Positions 1 to 7,409 of a DNA stretch of 49,569 nt are shown piece by piece. Position 1 is the stretch's first letter. Each line of letters opens with the position of its first letter. The stretch is from Bacillota bacterium. GTDB taxonomy: Bacteria; Bacillota; UBA4882; UBA8346. The notes beneath the pieces were generated by a model. It ran no database searches. It was not told the DNA's origin and saw only the letters and a program-made list of their open reading frames with translations. The position numbers and the translations under genes are program-made. The stretch spans positions 1 to 49,569 of the forward strand of contig JAEYRX010000003.1 of assembly GCA_023435225.1 (NCBI GenBank). Reading direction: 5' to 3'.

Positions 1-128
1 TTGCAGTAAAGTCATATCAATTAAAATTAACTTTTGAAAACATCGAAAGCTTTAACGATTTTTTCAAAAGTTGATACCTTAAATTATTGATTTTACTGCA
101 TTAAAATTAAAGTGCGAAAGTTGTATAT
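1..128. repeat. Interspersed palindromic repeat, family A, copy 1 (cut by window edge)
   Basis: The copy opens with TTGCAGTAAAGTCA and closes with TTTTACTGCA followed by GTGCGAAAGTTG. Inner arms AACTTTTGAAAA and TTTTCAAAAGTT flank an AT-rich centre, so the whole element can fold as one long hairpin. The same outer and inner sequences recur at 21700-21852 and, as a half copy, at 43319-43362. No coding potential is seen. Its left terminus lies outside the window. Confidence 0.75.
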
Positions 129-129
129 A

Positions 130-210
130 TAAGTTGAATTAAATTTCTTATATCCATCATGTCCCTAAAGCCGGACATGATGATCTGACCAATGAATTTA
201 ATTCAACTTA
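130..210. repeat. Two-tier inverted repeat
   Basis: Outer arms at 130-145 and 195-210 are a perfect 16-bp inverted repeat. A second perfect 10-bp pair, CATCATGTCC (155-164) and GGACATGATG (173-182), sits inside it. It follows directly on the family A copy, so the two may be parts of one composite element. No T-run follows, so it is not an obvious intrinsic terminator. Confidence 0.7.
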
Positions 211-220
211 TTACTGCTGT

Positions 221-308
221 TATAGGATGAAGTAAATTCCAAATTAATGCCATTTGCATTCAGCTTTAAGAATGTAAATTTTATATAAGAAATTTACTTC
301 ATCCTATA
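221..308. repeat. Interspersed palindromic repeat, family B, copy 1 (complete)
   Basis: Arms TATAGGATGAAGTAAATT (221-238) and AATTTACTTCATCCTATA (291-308) form a perfect 18-bp inverted repeat. The right part, from about 270 onward (AATGTAAATTTTATATAAGA and the right arm), is matched closely at 22768-22808 and its terminus again at 43950-43968. This is the only copy with both ends present. It resembles a small MITE-like unit without a gene. Confidence 0.75.
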
Positions 309-454
309 TAGATTCGAATAAAATATTACTCTCCAACAATGGGAGCGCTATTTTAGCCAATCTTGATAAGCTTTTTGGTCATAACCATTTTACCAGATTT
401 AAGTTGAAAATCAAGGTTAATTTACAAAATGATAACATAAGGGTTTTCATTATT

Positions 455-600
455 AAAAATCTCATCTCTTGATACAATATATTGATAGTCGTATCTATGC
501 AAATTGCTGTATATTGTGTCCAAAGCTTTATTAAAGTAATTGAGGGATTTTCATAATAAAAAAAACTTGACCTTTGAATACAATATATCGATCCAACTTC
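455..600 (-). repeat. Interspersed repeat, family C, two tandem copies in reverse orientation
   Basis: Two units lie in tandem, near 455-515 and 531-597. Each has the string ATTTTCATAAT or a close variant and GATACAATATAT-like dyads. They are the reverse complement of the copies at 4526-4605 and 13496-13640. AATTGAGGGATTTTCATAA at 537-555 is nearly identical to the reverse complement of the 13.6 kb copy. Divergence between the two units suggests an old duplication. Confidence 0.6.
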
Positions 601-1054
601 AGAGGAAAAGACAACAGATAAAGCATTATTTTACTTGCATTAAGGCAATCTAAATATTATCATAAATATAATTCGGATAACTTTATCATTTTCTGAAATT
701 AGATATTTATACCTAATGTTATTTATTACGAGAGGACTAAAGGACATGCCATTCCGATTCAATTTCATCACAGTTAGTCGAAAGACTTAGGTCCATGCCG
801 AAAGCAGAGCTTCATGTCCATACCAAAGCGCAGCCGATCCGGAGACATTTTACCAAATTGCCCAGCGTAATAAGATAAAATTACCAGTCCAAACCTTGGA
901 ACAATGAAAGCTTTTTTTGAATTCCGTGATTTTCCCCATTTTATCAAAGTATATCCGACTGCCGTGAGCTGTTTGCAGCAAAATATACTTTATTCCGAAG
1001 CGTTCCTTAGCGCTAATTTCCTAACGCAGAAAAAAATCGATTCTATAATACCAA
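601..1054. other. Gap without a recognisable gene
   Basis: No convincing gene is seen. Positions 715-1035 are somewhat richer in G and C than the flanking repeats. On the minus strand they hold a stretch of a few dozen open codons without a good start or ribosome binding site. This could be decayed coding sequence, but no family is recognised. A plus-strand ORF at 904-1107 runs into the terminator hairpin of the minus-strand gene and is judged spurious. Confidence 0.4.
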
Positions 1055-1090
1055 TAAATAAAACCTTCCTGCCGTTATTATGCAGGAAGG
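1055..1090 (-). terminator. Rho-independent terminator of the small acidic ORF
   Basis: On the minus strand a 9-bp perfect stem, CCTTCCTGC (1090-1082) with GCAGGAAGG (1072-1064), is followed by a T-rich tract at 1063-1055. It starts about 20 nt after the stop codon at 1110. This supports transcription and the reality of the small gene. Confidence 0.8.
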
Positions 1091-1109
1091 TGTTGTTGTT
1101 AGGCTAAGA

Positions 1110-1271
1110 TTATTCTTCTAATTTTTCAGCTGCTTCTTCGCTTTCCTCAATTGATTCCTCTTCAGTCTCTTCTGATTCTCCGGCTTCCTCTTCTGCTAAG
1201 ATTTCTTCCGATTCACTACTTTCAGCCTCTTCACAGCATGGTTGCTCATCTTTTAATTCTTCATCCATCAT
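1110..1271 (-). CDS. Small highly acidic protein of 53 residues, function unknown
   Basis: The 53-codon frame starts at ATG 1271, preceded by the strong ribosome binding sequence GGAGGGAAAA, and ends 20 nt before a canonical terminator, so it forms a self-contained transcription unit. The product is almost entirely Glu, Ser, Ala and Asp, with two adjacent cysteines (Cys12-Cys13) in the N-terminal quarter and only two lysines. It has no membrane segment or signal peptide. A GAA/GAG-rich frame can arise by chance from purine-rich DNA, but start, binding site and terminator together argue for a gene. A second ATG (codon 2) is an equally possible start. I recognise no family. The Cys pair could bind metal or form a disulfide; this is a guess. 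Confidence 0.6.
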   Translation of the reverse strand: MMDEELKDEQPCCEEAESSESEEILAEEEAGESEETEEESIEESEEAAEKLEE

Positions 1272-1293
1272 TTTTCCCTCCTTTCTTCATAAC

Positions 1294-1474
1294 TTTATCC
1301 TGTATCCGGCAAGTAACTTTATCAAAATTATTAAAAAATAAACTTGCCGGAGACTATCGATAAACTCAATCCGGCCATTTTTTTACCATGCGAAAAGTGG
1401 ATTGTTTTTACACACCTAAAGCCTGTGTTAAAAAATTCGTTTATCATTCCAACTCACTTGCCGGATTGAGGTTT
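1294..1474. repeat. Interspersed palindromic repeat, family D, copy 1
   Basis: The copy begins TTTATCCTGTATCCGGCAA (1294-1312), which matches 4614-4632 at 18 of 19 positions. The similarity continues patchily through CCGG(C/T)C(A/T)TTTTTT and TGCGAAAAG/TGTGAAAGG. Internal inverted pairs are CCGGCAAGT with ACTTGCCGG-type arms (about 1307 and 1342), and AAACTCAATCCGGC (1362-1375) with GCCGGATTGAGGTTT (1460-1474). It is non-coding. The rest of the gap to 1613 is AT-rich and empty. Confidence 0.6.
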
Positions 1475-1613
1475 ATATGTCGCATAAATCTTAACCTTAA
1501 ACTTCTAATGCAACACATATTCAAACAAAAAAGAATAAACCGGAGAAAGCAGTATTTTACATTTTAAAATTCTCCAATCAAACTATATTCAAGTTGTTTC
1601 AACAATATACAAA

Positions 1614-1642
1614 TAAAAAAACCTCCCCTAAAAATGAGAGGT
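1614..1642 (-). terminator. Terminator downstream of tldE
   Basis: On the minus strand the stem ACCTCTC pairs with GGGAGGT, with one G-U pair, and a run of seven T follows (1620-1614). It lies about 40 nt after the tldE stop and closes the tldD-tldE transcript. Confidence 0.75.
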
Positions 1643-1683
1643 AAATGTGTTATAGAATTACTATTGCAATACCGTTATCCTAA

Positions 1684-2985
1684 TTATCCGGCAACTGTGG
1701 CCCAAAATGAATAACCCGGGTTATCTTCACCTTCAACATATCCTAATTGACTATCTTCGGAGAGTAACGAGGTCAAGAAGTCACCATTGATGACTCCTTT
1801 AACTTTACCGATAACTTCCCCGTTTTCAACCAATAAACATTGATCAGCCGTGAGTGAAAACTGTCCCGAACTTGAATCCTGCGTATGCAAGCCTAAGACC
1901 GAATAAACGATCATTCCCAAATCAGTCTGCTTAATTAACTCATCCCAACCAGGTAATGTCCGGTTTGTTTTTAAGAAAAATCCGCCTGATGGGATTGGAG
2001 TGGGTTTCATTCCGGCTTTCCGAGCATATTTCAAGTTCAAAACTGGGGTTTGAAGTTTACCGGCTCCAATATAAGCTATCTCCCCTCCGGGTATTCCTTC
2101 ACTGGTACAGGGGTATGAAAAGGAACGGTAAGGCAATAAAGTATTAACTTCCAGTGATAAATCATCCCGCATTACTTGGCGTTGGTTTTGGAAATCTTCC
2201 AGTGAAAAACGGCTTTGGCGATTAATAACCAGACTTCCATAAAGATTGGTTAATAAAAACTGGTTTAGAAATGATTCAAAGATCGATGGAGAAAAAAGGA
2301 GACGAATTTTTCCGGATAATTTGTTAAGCGCTTCCTTTGTTAACAATTTTGTTATCCGGCTGGTGTTATTAATCACGCGTTCGATCTCATCCTGATTCGG
2401 CCATTTTTTCTCCCGGTATGATTCTCCGTAGCTATCGTTAGCTTCAAAGAAAAAATCCATTGGAGTTTGCGGATAAGCCAACCGAAACCCTTCGGAATTA
2501 GCCAAAACCCTGGTACCGTCATAACAGCGAACTTTTCCATCTGCTTTTTTTGCTCCGGAGGCTTGCAATTGTTCAAACCCCTGATTTAACAGTTCAAAAG
2601 GGAGTTGATAATTATGGTCAATAACTTCCTTTACCTTGGCATCTTCTAAACGAAGCTCGGGAACTCTGGCTGGTGAATTCAAACCAACCCCATCCGGATC
2701 AAAGTAAGCAGTAGTCTGCCAGAGACTCATATACTCCTGAAAATTTTCTACTACATTTGAATCCAGCTTAGCAGATGTAAAACGCATATCTTCCCATATT
2801 AAATAGAGTTCGCCGCTGATACTCCGTTTATAACTCGGTGCTGAATATGGTCCGCCTATCCGATTATTTTTTAATCCTACTTCAATTCCTCTAACTTCCG
2901 ATAAGTCAAAACGCCAACCGGTTAAGTCCGGAATTTGATCTTGAAATTTTGTTAATAAGTCCGCTAAACGGTCCGCCAATTCCAT
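1684..2985 (-). CDS. tldE: TldE/PmbA-like metalloprotease subunit
   Basis: Member of the TldD/PmbA (peptidase U62) family, the partner subunit that forms a TldD-TldE heterodimer degrading unfolded peptides and trimming some bacteriocins. It lacks the HExxxH zinc motif, as expected for the non-catalytic subunit. The last third has the family-type strands, for example a GEIAYIGAG segment and the C-terminal SLLSEDSQLGYV region. The ATG at 2985 is chosen because GGAGGTGA lies 7 nt upstream. An in-frame TTG at 3000 would overlap tldD and destroy that spacing. The stop of tldD is one base before the ATG, so the two are translationally coupled. The product of 433 residues is normal for the family. 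A terminator follows. Confidence 0.9.
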   Translation of the reverse strand: MELADRLADLLTKFQDQIPDLTGWRFDLSEVRGIEVGLKNNRIGGPYSAPSYKRSISGELYLIWEDMRFTSAKLDSNVVENFQEYMSLWQTTAYFDPDGVGLNSPARVPELRLEDAKVKEVIDHNYQLPFELLNQGFEQLQASGAKKADGKVRCYDGTRVLANSEGFRLAYPQTPMDFFFEANDSYGESYREKKWPNQDEIERVINNTSRITKLLTKEALNKLSGKIRLLFSPSIFESFLNQFLLTNLYGSLVINRQSRFSLEDFQNQRQVMRDDLSLEVNTLLPYRSFSYPCTSEGIPGGEIAYIGAGKLQTPVLNLKYARKAGMKPTPIPSGGFFLKTNRTLPGWDELIKQTDLGMIVYSVLGLHTQDSSSGQFSLTADQCLLVENGEVIGKVKGVINGDFLTSLLSEDSQLGYVEGEDNPGYSFWATVAG

Positions 2986-2986
2986 A

Positions 2987-4468
2987 TTATTCACCTCCAA
3001 TGGTCACTTCAGGATTTTTATCAATCATAAGAAAATAATGTGAACCACCGCAACTGGGGACCCCTTGACCCATTTTACCGCAAGTTCCCATAGCATCGAT
3101 TTGTAACGGTCCTATTCCCGTCATTACTGAATTTAACACTGATAAAATTTTTCCGCTAAAAATAGCCGGTTTATACAAGACAGCTTTTTCAGCTAATTTA
3201 TAGATACCGGAACAATGAAAAACAAAATCTCCGAATGCCGGGTTAACCTGACCGCCTTGGAATCCCAAGAGATATAAGACGATTTCATCAGGTTTTATTA
3301 GTTGACGGTTTAAAAGAACCTTATAAAGATCTTCCGGTGTTATTGATTCAAAATCCTGATTAATTTCTACCGAATCATCTATTTGAATCCGGATATTGGA
3401 CATTCTGGCGATTGGCAAATGGAAAAAATTCTCCACTCTTTCCGCTCCGGTATATGAAACACCAGCTCTGGCAGCAGAAAAGATATCCGATAAACCTCCA
3501 ATCAACTGTCCATGGTCTACAATTTTAACGGTCTCCCGCTCGGTTCCTACCGCACTTACCGGTTGATAGGCATAATCACCTTCAAGCGGTCCATCAATAA
3601 TTGATAACTTAGAGTTGGAAACAACCATGCCGGTTTTAAACTTACCGTTTTCACCTAAAATAGAACTTTCAATAGCATCAGTTTCAGCGGCATGTCCAAA
3701 TGCTTCATGAGCAAGACCTTTAGCCAAGGCATAATCAATTACCAGCTTATAATGTCCACTGGTGATTTTTGGCGCCGACAAAAGATCTAGTCCGAGCTGG
3801 GCGGCTTTTTTAGCTCTACCCTGCAAACGTTTAACATTAATTGGCTTCATAATAACGCCAAGATCGGTTCCGGGCAGATTAGCATAAGTTGTTGCGGTAT
3901 CGGTAGCGGATTTAGCAGTTATGCTATGAAATAATACGGAACGTGGTGTATTAAAAACCACATCCGTATCATCGGATCTAATAATCCGCCATTCTTCATC
4001 AGTAAGTCTTAATAAAGTTCGTACCGAAAGCTTTGAATCTATAGAGATTATTTCTTTATTTAATTCGGTAAGTCTTAACTCCAGCTCATTTAAACCCAAA
4101 GTACCGTAAGGAAACTCCAGTTTTAGTTCTGTTCTCTTATTAAGAGGTTTTAGTTTAAAAACTTCCAAATTAGATTCTCCATGAAAACGCCGGCTTTCTT
4201 CAGCTAAAAATGCTGCTTTACTAAAAACATCTTCAACTACTTCCGGGATAATACGATCGGCAGCGGCAAAACCCATAAATCCATCCGGGGTAAAGACTTG
4301 AATACCAATACCTTCAAGATTTCCAGTACTTATTTCTTCAGTTTTTCCGTTATTAATATGCACTGCCAAATCTTTCCGGCTCTGAATTCTGGCAATAAAA
4401 TATAAGCCTTTGCCTGTTCCCAACTTCCGAATTAACGTCACGATATCTTGAAAATTATCTACCCTCAT
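2987..4468 (-). CDS. tldD: TldD-like zinc metalloprotease
   Basis: Catalytic subunit of the TldD/TldE protease. HEAFGH (residues 254-259) is the HExxxH zinc motif. Near the C-terminus a GTCGKMGQ segment carries the conserved Cys that supplies a further metal ligand in the family. The start is ATG 4468, preceded by GGAGAAGG. The frame stays open 19 codons further upstream (to 4525), but that stretch overlaps the AT-rich repeat-containing gap and has no ribosome binding site. The product of 493 residues is slightly longer than Escherichia coli TldD (about 480). It is the first gene of the tldD-tldE pair. Confidence 0.92.
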   Translation of the reverse strand: MRVDNFQDIVTLIRKLGTGKGLYFIARIQSRKDLAVHINNGKTEEISTGNLEGIGIQVFTPDGFMGFAAADRIIPEVVEDVFSKAAFLAEESRRFHGESNLEVFKLKPLNKRTELKLEFPYGTLGLNELELRLTELNKEIISIDSKLSVRTLLRLTDEEWRIIRSDDTDVVFNTPRSVLFHSITAKSATDTATTYANLPGTDLGVIMKPINVKRLQGRAKKAAQLGLDLLSAPKITSGHYKLVIDYALAKGLAHEAFGHAAETDAIESSILGENGKFKTGMVVSNSKLSIIDGPLEGDYAYQPVSAVGTERETVKIVDHGQLIGGLSDIFSAARAGVSYTGAERVENFFHLPIARMSNIRIQIDDSVEINQDFESITPEDLYKVLLNRQLIKPDEIVLYLLGFQGGQVNPAFGDFVFHCSGIYKLAEKAVLYKPAIFSGKILSVLNSVMTGIGPLQIDAMGTCGKMGQGVPSCGGSHYFLMIDKNPEVTIGGE

Positions 4469-4525
4469 CCAGCACCTTCTCCAATAGAACTTTATATTAA
4501 AATATATCCAAATGTAAACAACCAT

Positions 4526-4720
4526 ATAGTGAATAGCCTAGATGCGACTATCAATATATTGTATCGAAATGTTAAATTTTTAAATTATAAAAATCCCTCA
4601 TTTATGAAATTCTTTTATCCTGCATCCGGCAAATAAGTGAAATAAAAATCCATTCCGGTCTATTTTTTCACCTGTGAAAGGTTGGGTTATATATTAGCCT
4701 GTACCTATTTAGAGAGTTTA
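4526..4720 (+). repeat. Family C copy followed by family D copy
   Basis: Positions 4526-4605 match the family C copy near 13.5 kb, sharing TAGTGAATAGCCTAGATG, AATATATTGTATCGAA and AAAATCCCTCA. Positions 4611-4720 match family D (TTTATCCTGCATCCGGCAA at 4614-4632). The two families lie end to end here, while at 1.3 kb D occurs without an adjacent C. No gene is visible in the gap 4469-4777. Confidence 0.65.
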
Positions 4721-4777
4721 TTCCCGTTTTAATCTCAAAAAATCGGCAATTTTGAAGGTTCAAGAAAATTATTATTA

Positions 4778-5140
4778 TTAAACACTTAAATGTTCAGCCC
4801 GAATTTTTGTTTCTGCAGCTACCACTTGAGGTATAAATATATTTATCAAACTCTCGCTGAATAACTGCATATCAAAATCCGGTAGCCAGGAAAATAAGTC
4901 AATGGCTATAAAACATTCACTTGGAAAAATTTGAACCAAGATTATTGAAAAATCATTTACCTCACCAAGCATTCTAATCCTGTCTGTCTTAAAGCTTTTA
5001 TTAATCCAAAATACTTTCCCCATATTCATTTGGGTGGTTAATTTATCTAATTCATTTTCAAGATAATCGGGGGTTTCCCATAAAGCATTCTGGCATAAGT
5101 AAAGATCCGACATATAATGTTTTCCAAATCTCATTTTCAA
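4778..5140 (-). CDS. S-adenosylmethionine decarboxylase (SpeH)-like protein with altered active site
   Basis: The fold signature of bacterial AdoMet decarboxylase/SpeH is clear. The N-terminus GKHYMSDLYLC (from residue 6) matches the GRH....L..C start of the family, and VQIFPSECFIAIDLFSW (69-85) matches the IHxxPExGYAAIDLFTC core. In this hand alignment the pyruvoyl-forming Ser is kept (Ser65). The preceding Glu is Phe, the processing His is Gln70 and the catalytic Cys is Trp85. A classical decarboxylase is therefore doubtful. I place the start at TTG 5140, 8 nt after GGGGAGGG; ATG 5134 is an alternative. The open frame extends to 5287, but the added residues do not look like the family. No speE or other polyamine gene is nearby. 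It could be a substrate-switched paralogue or a regulatory relic. Confidence 0.7.
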   Translation of the reverse strand: MKMRFGKHYMSDLYLCQNALWETPDYLENELDKLTTQMNMGKVFWINKSFKTDRIRMLGEVNDFSIILVQIFPSECFIAIDLFSWLPDFDMQLFSESLINIFIPQVVAAETKIRAEHLSV

Positions 5141-5315
5141 ACGGATAGCCCTCCCCCTTCGGCAAACTTCTTGGATATCGCAACTATAAAAAAATATAAC
5201 AAGCTTCGCGATACTCAAAGTACTATATACTCTCAATAAATTCAAATAACTTTTAAGAGTAATAGTATATAATATGTCATAAATCAAGGAGGGGGCAAAC
5301 TTATTTAAGAGAGTT

Positions 5316-6905
5316 TCATTTTTTTAATAATTGTTCTAACTCACTTAAAAGTTTTTTCGACTCTATAAGTTCAGAATCAGCTTGAGTTAGTTCTGCTTTT
5401 CTAATTTGACCATGCAATCGCATTACTGAATGTTCCAGGTCGGTAATGGTTCGCTCCATGGCATAATTGTCCATAGTCGGTTTTGGTAAATTTTGATCAA
5501 GATTAGCTTCAGCATTTAAGGTAAACCGTTCACCCCATTTTGGAATAAAAGGATTAAGGTTAAAACGACGTTTGACTAGTTCCGCCAACTCACGTTGAGC
5601 GCCATTTTCACCATGTACGATAAATAATCCCCGTGGTTGTTTGGTCATACCTGCTAGCCAATTTATTAAACCAGCTTGATCAGCATGGGCCGAAAAACCG
5701 CCAATAGAATGAATTTGGGCCTGAACACCGATTTCTTCTCCCATAATCTTTACTACTTTTGCTCCATCCAAAAGCCTTCGGCCCAAAGTCCCTTCCGCTT
5801 GAAATCCAACAAATAGAATATGGGATTCCCGGCGCCAAAGATTATGTTTCAAATGATGTAAAACCCGGCCGGCCTCACACATTCCGCTGGCTGAAATAAT
5901 TACCGCTCCCTTGGCAACTTGATTCAATCGTTTAGATTCTTCGGCGGTCCTGATAAAATGTAAATTCGGAAAATCAAACGGACTTTGATTCTCCGCCAAC
6001 AATCTTCGGGTTTCTTCATCATAAAAACCGGGATTATCTTGATAAATCTGAGTGACGGAAACCGCCATCGGACTGTCGATAAACACTTGAACTTTGGGAA
6101 GTTCACCATTTATTTGCATTTTTTTAATATAATACAATAAATCCTGGGTTCGACCAACAGCAAAAGCCGGAATAACCAGATTACCTCCGGTATTGACGCT
6201 ATCAATAATTATTTTTTTCAATAAATCAACTTTTTGGTTCTGATCCTCATGCAACCTGTTCCCATAAGTTGATTCGATTAGGATGTAATCGGCCTCTTGA
6301 ATAAAAGTCGGATCTTTAATAATCGGCTGATCTTTTTGACCCAAATCTCCGGAAAATACTATTTTAGTGGTTTCTCTGTTTTCACTTATTATCACTTCCA
6401 CAATAGAAGAGCCTAAAATGTGGCCGGCATCCTGAAAACGAACCCTGATCCCCGGAGCCGGTTCAAATTCTTCCTGATACATTTTGGTTTTAAATAGGGA
6501 TAAACTACTTATTGCTTCGGCCACAGAATATAAAGGTTCTTCCAGGGGAGCTCCGGCTCGTTGGTGTTTCCGGTTACGCCATTCGGTCTCCATCTCTTGA
6601 ATATGCCCGGAATCAGGCAGAACAATACCACAAAGATCAGCGGTGGCTTTAGTGGCATAAATCTCCTTTTTAAAACCCATCTTCCACAACTTGGGGATTA
6701 ATCCGGAATGATCAACATGAGAGTGACTGAGTAATACAAAATCTACCGCCGCCGGATTGAATAAAAAATCCCGCTGATTTAACTGACGAACTTCTTTTGA
6801 CCCCTGAAACATCCCACAGTCAATCAAAAAACGGGATGAACCGGTCTCCACTAAATAACAGGAGCCGGTAACCGTCCCGGCAGCCCCACAGAAAGTAATT
6901 TTCAT
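5316..6905 (-). CDS. Beta-CASP metallo-beta-lactamase RNA-processing nuclease
   Basis: Member of the YSH1/CPSF73-like group of bacterial metallo-beta-lactamase nucleases, predicted to cleave RNA in the cytoplasm with two zinc ions. HSHVDH (61-66) is the HxHxDH motif. A HILGSS segment, FSGDLG with the metal-bridging Asp, the beta-CASP cap around ISASGMCEAGR, and GGFSAHADQ near the C-terminal domain follow in the usual order. The product of 529 residues includes a C-terminal charged tail that may be a coiled coil. The start ATG has AAGGAGGA 8 nt upstream. It is apparently monocistronic, with a repeat-filled gap on its 5' side. It is distinct from RNase J, which carries a different C-terminal domain. 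Confidence 0.9.
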   Translation of the reverse strand: MKITFCGAAGTVTGSCYLVETGSSRFLIDCGMFQGSKEVRQLNQRDFLFNPAAVDFVLLSHSHVDHSGLIPKLWKMGFKKEIYATKATADLCGIVLPDSGHIQEMETEWRNRKHQRAGAPLEEPLYSVAEAISSLSLFKTKMYQEEFEPAPGIRVRFQDAGHILGSSIVEVIISENRETTKIVFSGDLGQKDQPIIKDPTFIQEADYILIESTYGNRLHEDQNQKVDLLKKIIIDSVNTGGNLVIPAFAVGRTQDLLYYIKKMQINGELPKVQVFIDSPMAVSVTQIYQDNPGFYDEETRRLLAENQSPFDFPNLHFIRTAEESKRLNQVAKGAVIISASGMCEAGRVLHHLKHNLWRRESHILFVGFQAEGTLGRRLLDGAKVVKIMGEEIGVQAQIHSIGGFSAHADQAGLINWLAGMTKQPRGLFIVHGENGAQRELAELVKRRFNLNPFIPKWGERFTLNAEANLDQNLPKPTMDNYAMERTITDLEHSVMRLHGQIRKAELTQADSELIESKKLLSELEQLLKK

Positions 6906-6919
6906 TTACAAATCCTCCT

Positions 6920-7075
6920 TAGTCAGGTAGTAGGCATTAAGTGATGGCATTAGTAGTGTAAGCTGAACCTCCGAATCAAATCTTAAGGATCTTTATAGCC
7001 ATTTTTACTAGATACTATGATACTTTCAATAATCGTTTCCTAATGCCTGTTGCCCAAAACCTGTTGCCTATTTTA
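6920..7075. repeat. Intergenic inverted repeat with heptamer units (TGTTGCC type)
   Basis: The left part has AGGTAGTAGGCATTAAG and GGCATTAG. The right part has CCTAATGCCTGTTGCC and CCTGTTGCCTA. The arms AGGCATTA and TAATGCCT pair across about 100 nt, and the right arm contains repeated (C)CTGTTGCC units. It lies upstream of the beta-CASP gene start and ends just before the tRNA promoter. Confidence 0.5.
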
Positions 7076-7086
7076 AAAATTCCCTT

Positions 7087-7115
7087 TTGACAAACTGACT
7101 GCTCTCTGCTATACT
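7087..7115 (+). promoter_or_regulatory. Consensus sigma-A-type promoter for tRNA-Pro
   Basis: TTGACA (7087-7092) and TATACT (7110-7115) are separated by exactly 17 bp and lie 18 bp before the tRNA 5' end. This is a near-perfect housekeeping promoter, typical for stable RNA. Confidence 0.9.
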
Positions 7116-7133
7116 AATATCTGTGATTTTTCC

Positions 7134-7210
7134 CGGGGTGTGGCTCAGCTTGGTAGAGCGTTCGGTTCGGGACCGAAAGGCCGGAGGTTCAAATCCTCTC
7201 ACCCCGACCA
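7134..7210 (+). tRNA. tRNA-Pro (anticodon CGG)
   Basis: This is a full 77-nt cloverleaf with encoded CCA. The acceptor CGGGGTG pairs with CACCCCG. The D arm is GCTC/GAGC, the anticodon stem TTCGG/CCGAA encloses loop TTCGGGA (anticodon CGG, reading CCG), and the T arm GGAGG/CCTCT encloses TTCAAAT. The discriminator is A. It stands alone between its own promoter and terminator. Confidence 0.95.
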
Positions 7211-7224
7211 GGTAAAAACAAATT

Positions 7225-7246
7225 AAAAAGCCGAAAGGCTTTTTTG
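7225..7246 (+). terminator. tRNA-Pro terminator
   Basis: The AAAAGCC stem, GAAA tetraloop and GGCTTTT followed by TTT begin 15 nt after the CCA end. This is a compact intrinsic terminator. Confidence 0.85.
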
Positions 7247-7288
7247 TTTATCCTCTAGTATTTTAAATATAAAACAAATCATTATTTT

Positions 7289-7359
7289 AACCACGAAAGT
7301 CACGAACTTAATAATAAAACCCTAATCATTTTTTCGTTCTTTTCGTGTATTTCGTGGTT
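7289..7359. repeat. Inverted repeat of the CCACGAAA/CACGAA type
   Basis: AACCACGAAAGTCACGAA (7289-7306) pairs imperfectly with TTCGT...TTTCGTGTATTTCGTGGTT (to 7359). Each arm repeats the unit (T)TTCGTG with a spacing of about nine bases. It lies between the tRNA terminator and the end of pdp, is non-coding, and has no T-run. Confidence 0.7.
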
Positions 7360-7409
7360 TATAAATCTATTGTTTTTAAAAGACTTCGGCAATAATTCAA
7401 TTTTTCCTT

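Noticed and set aside
904..1107. 67-codon plus-strand ORF
   Set aside because: It has no ribosome binding site and runs through the terminator hairpin of the well-supported minus-strand small gene.
1151..1363. 70-codon plus-strand ORF
   Set aside because: It is the antisense of the acidic ORF and then enters the family D repeat.
4448..4636. 62-codon ORF near the tldD start
   Set aside because: It overlaps the tldD start antisense and the family C repeat.
5141..5287. N-terminal extension of the SpeH-like frame
   Set aside because: The residues do not match the family and the real binding site GGGGAGGG lies inside this stretch.
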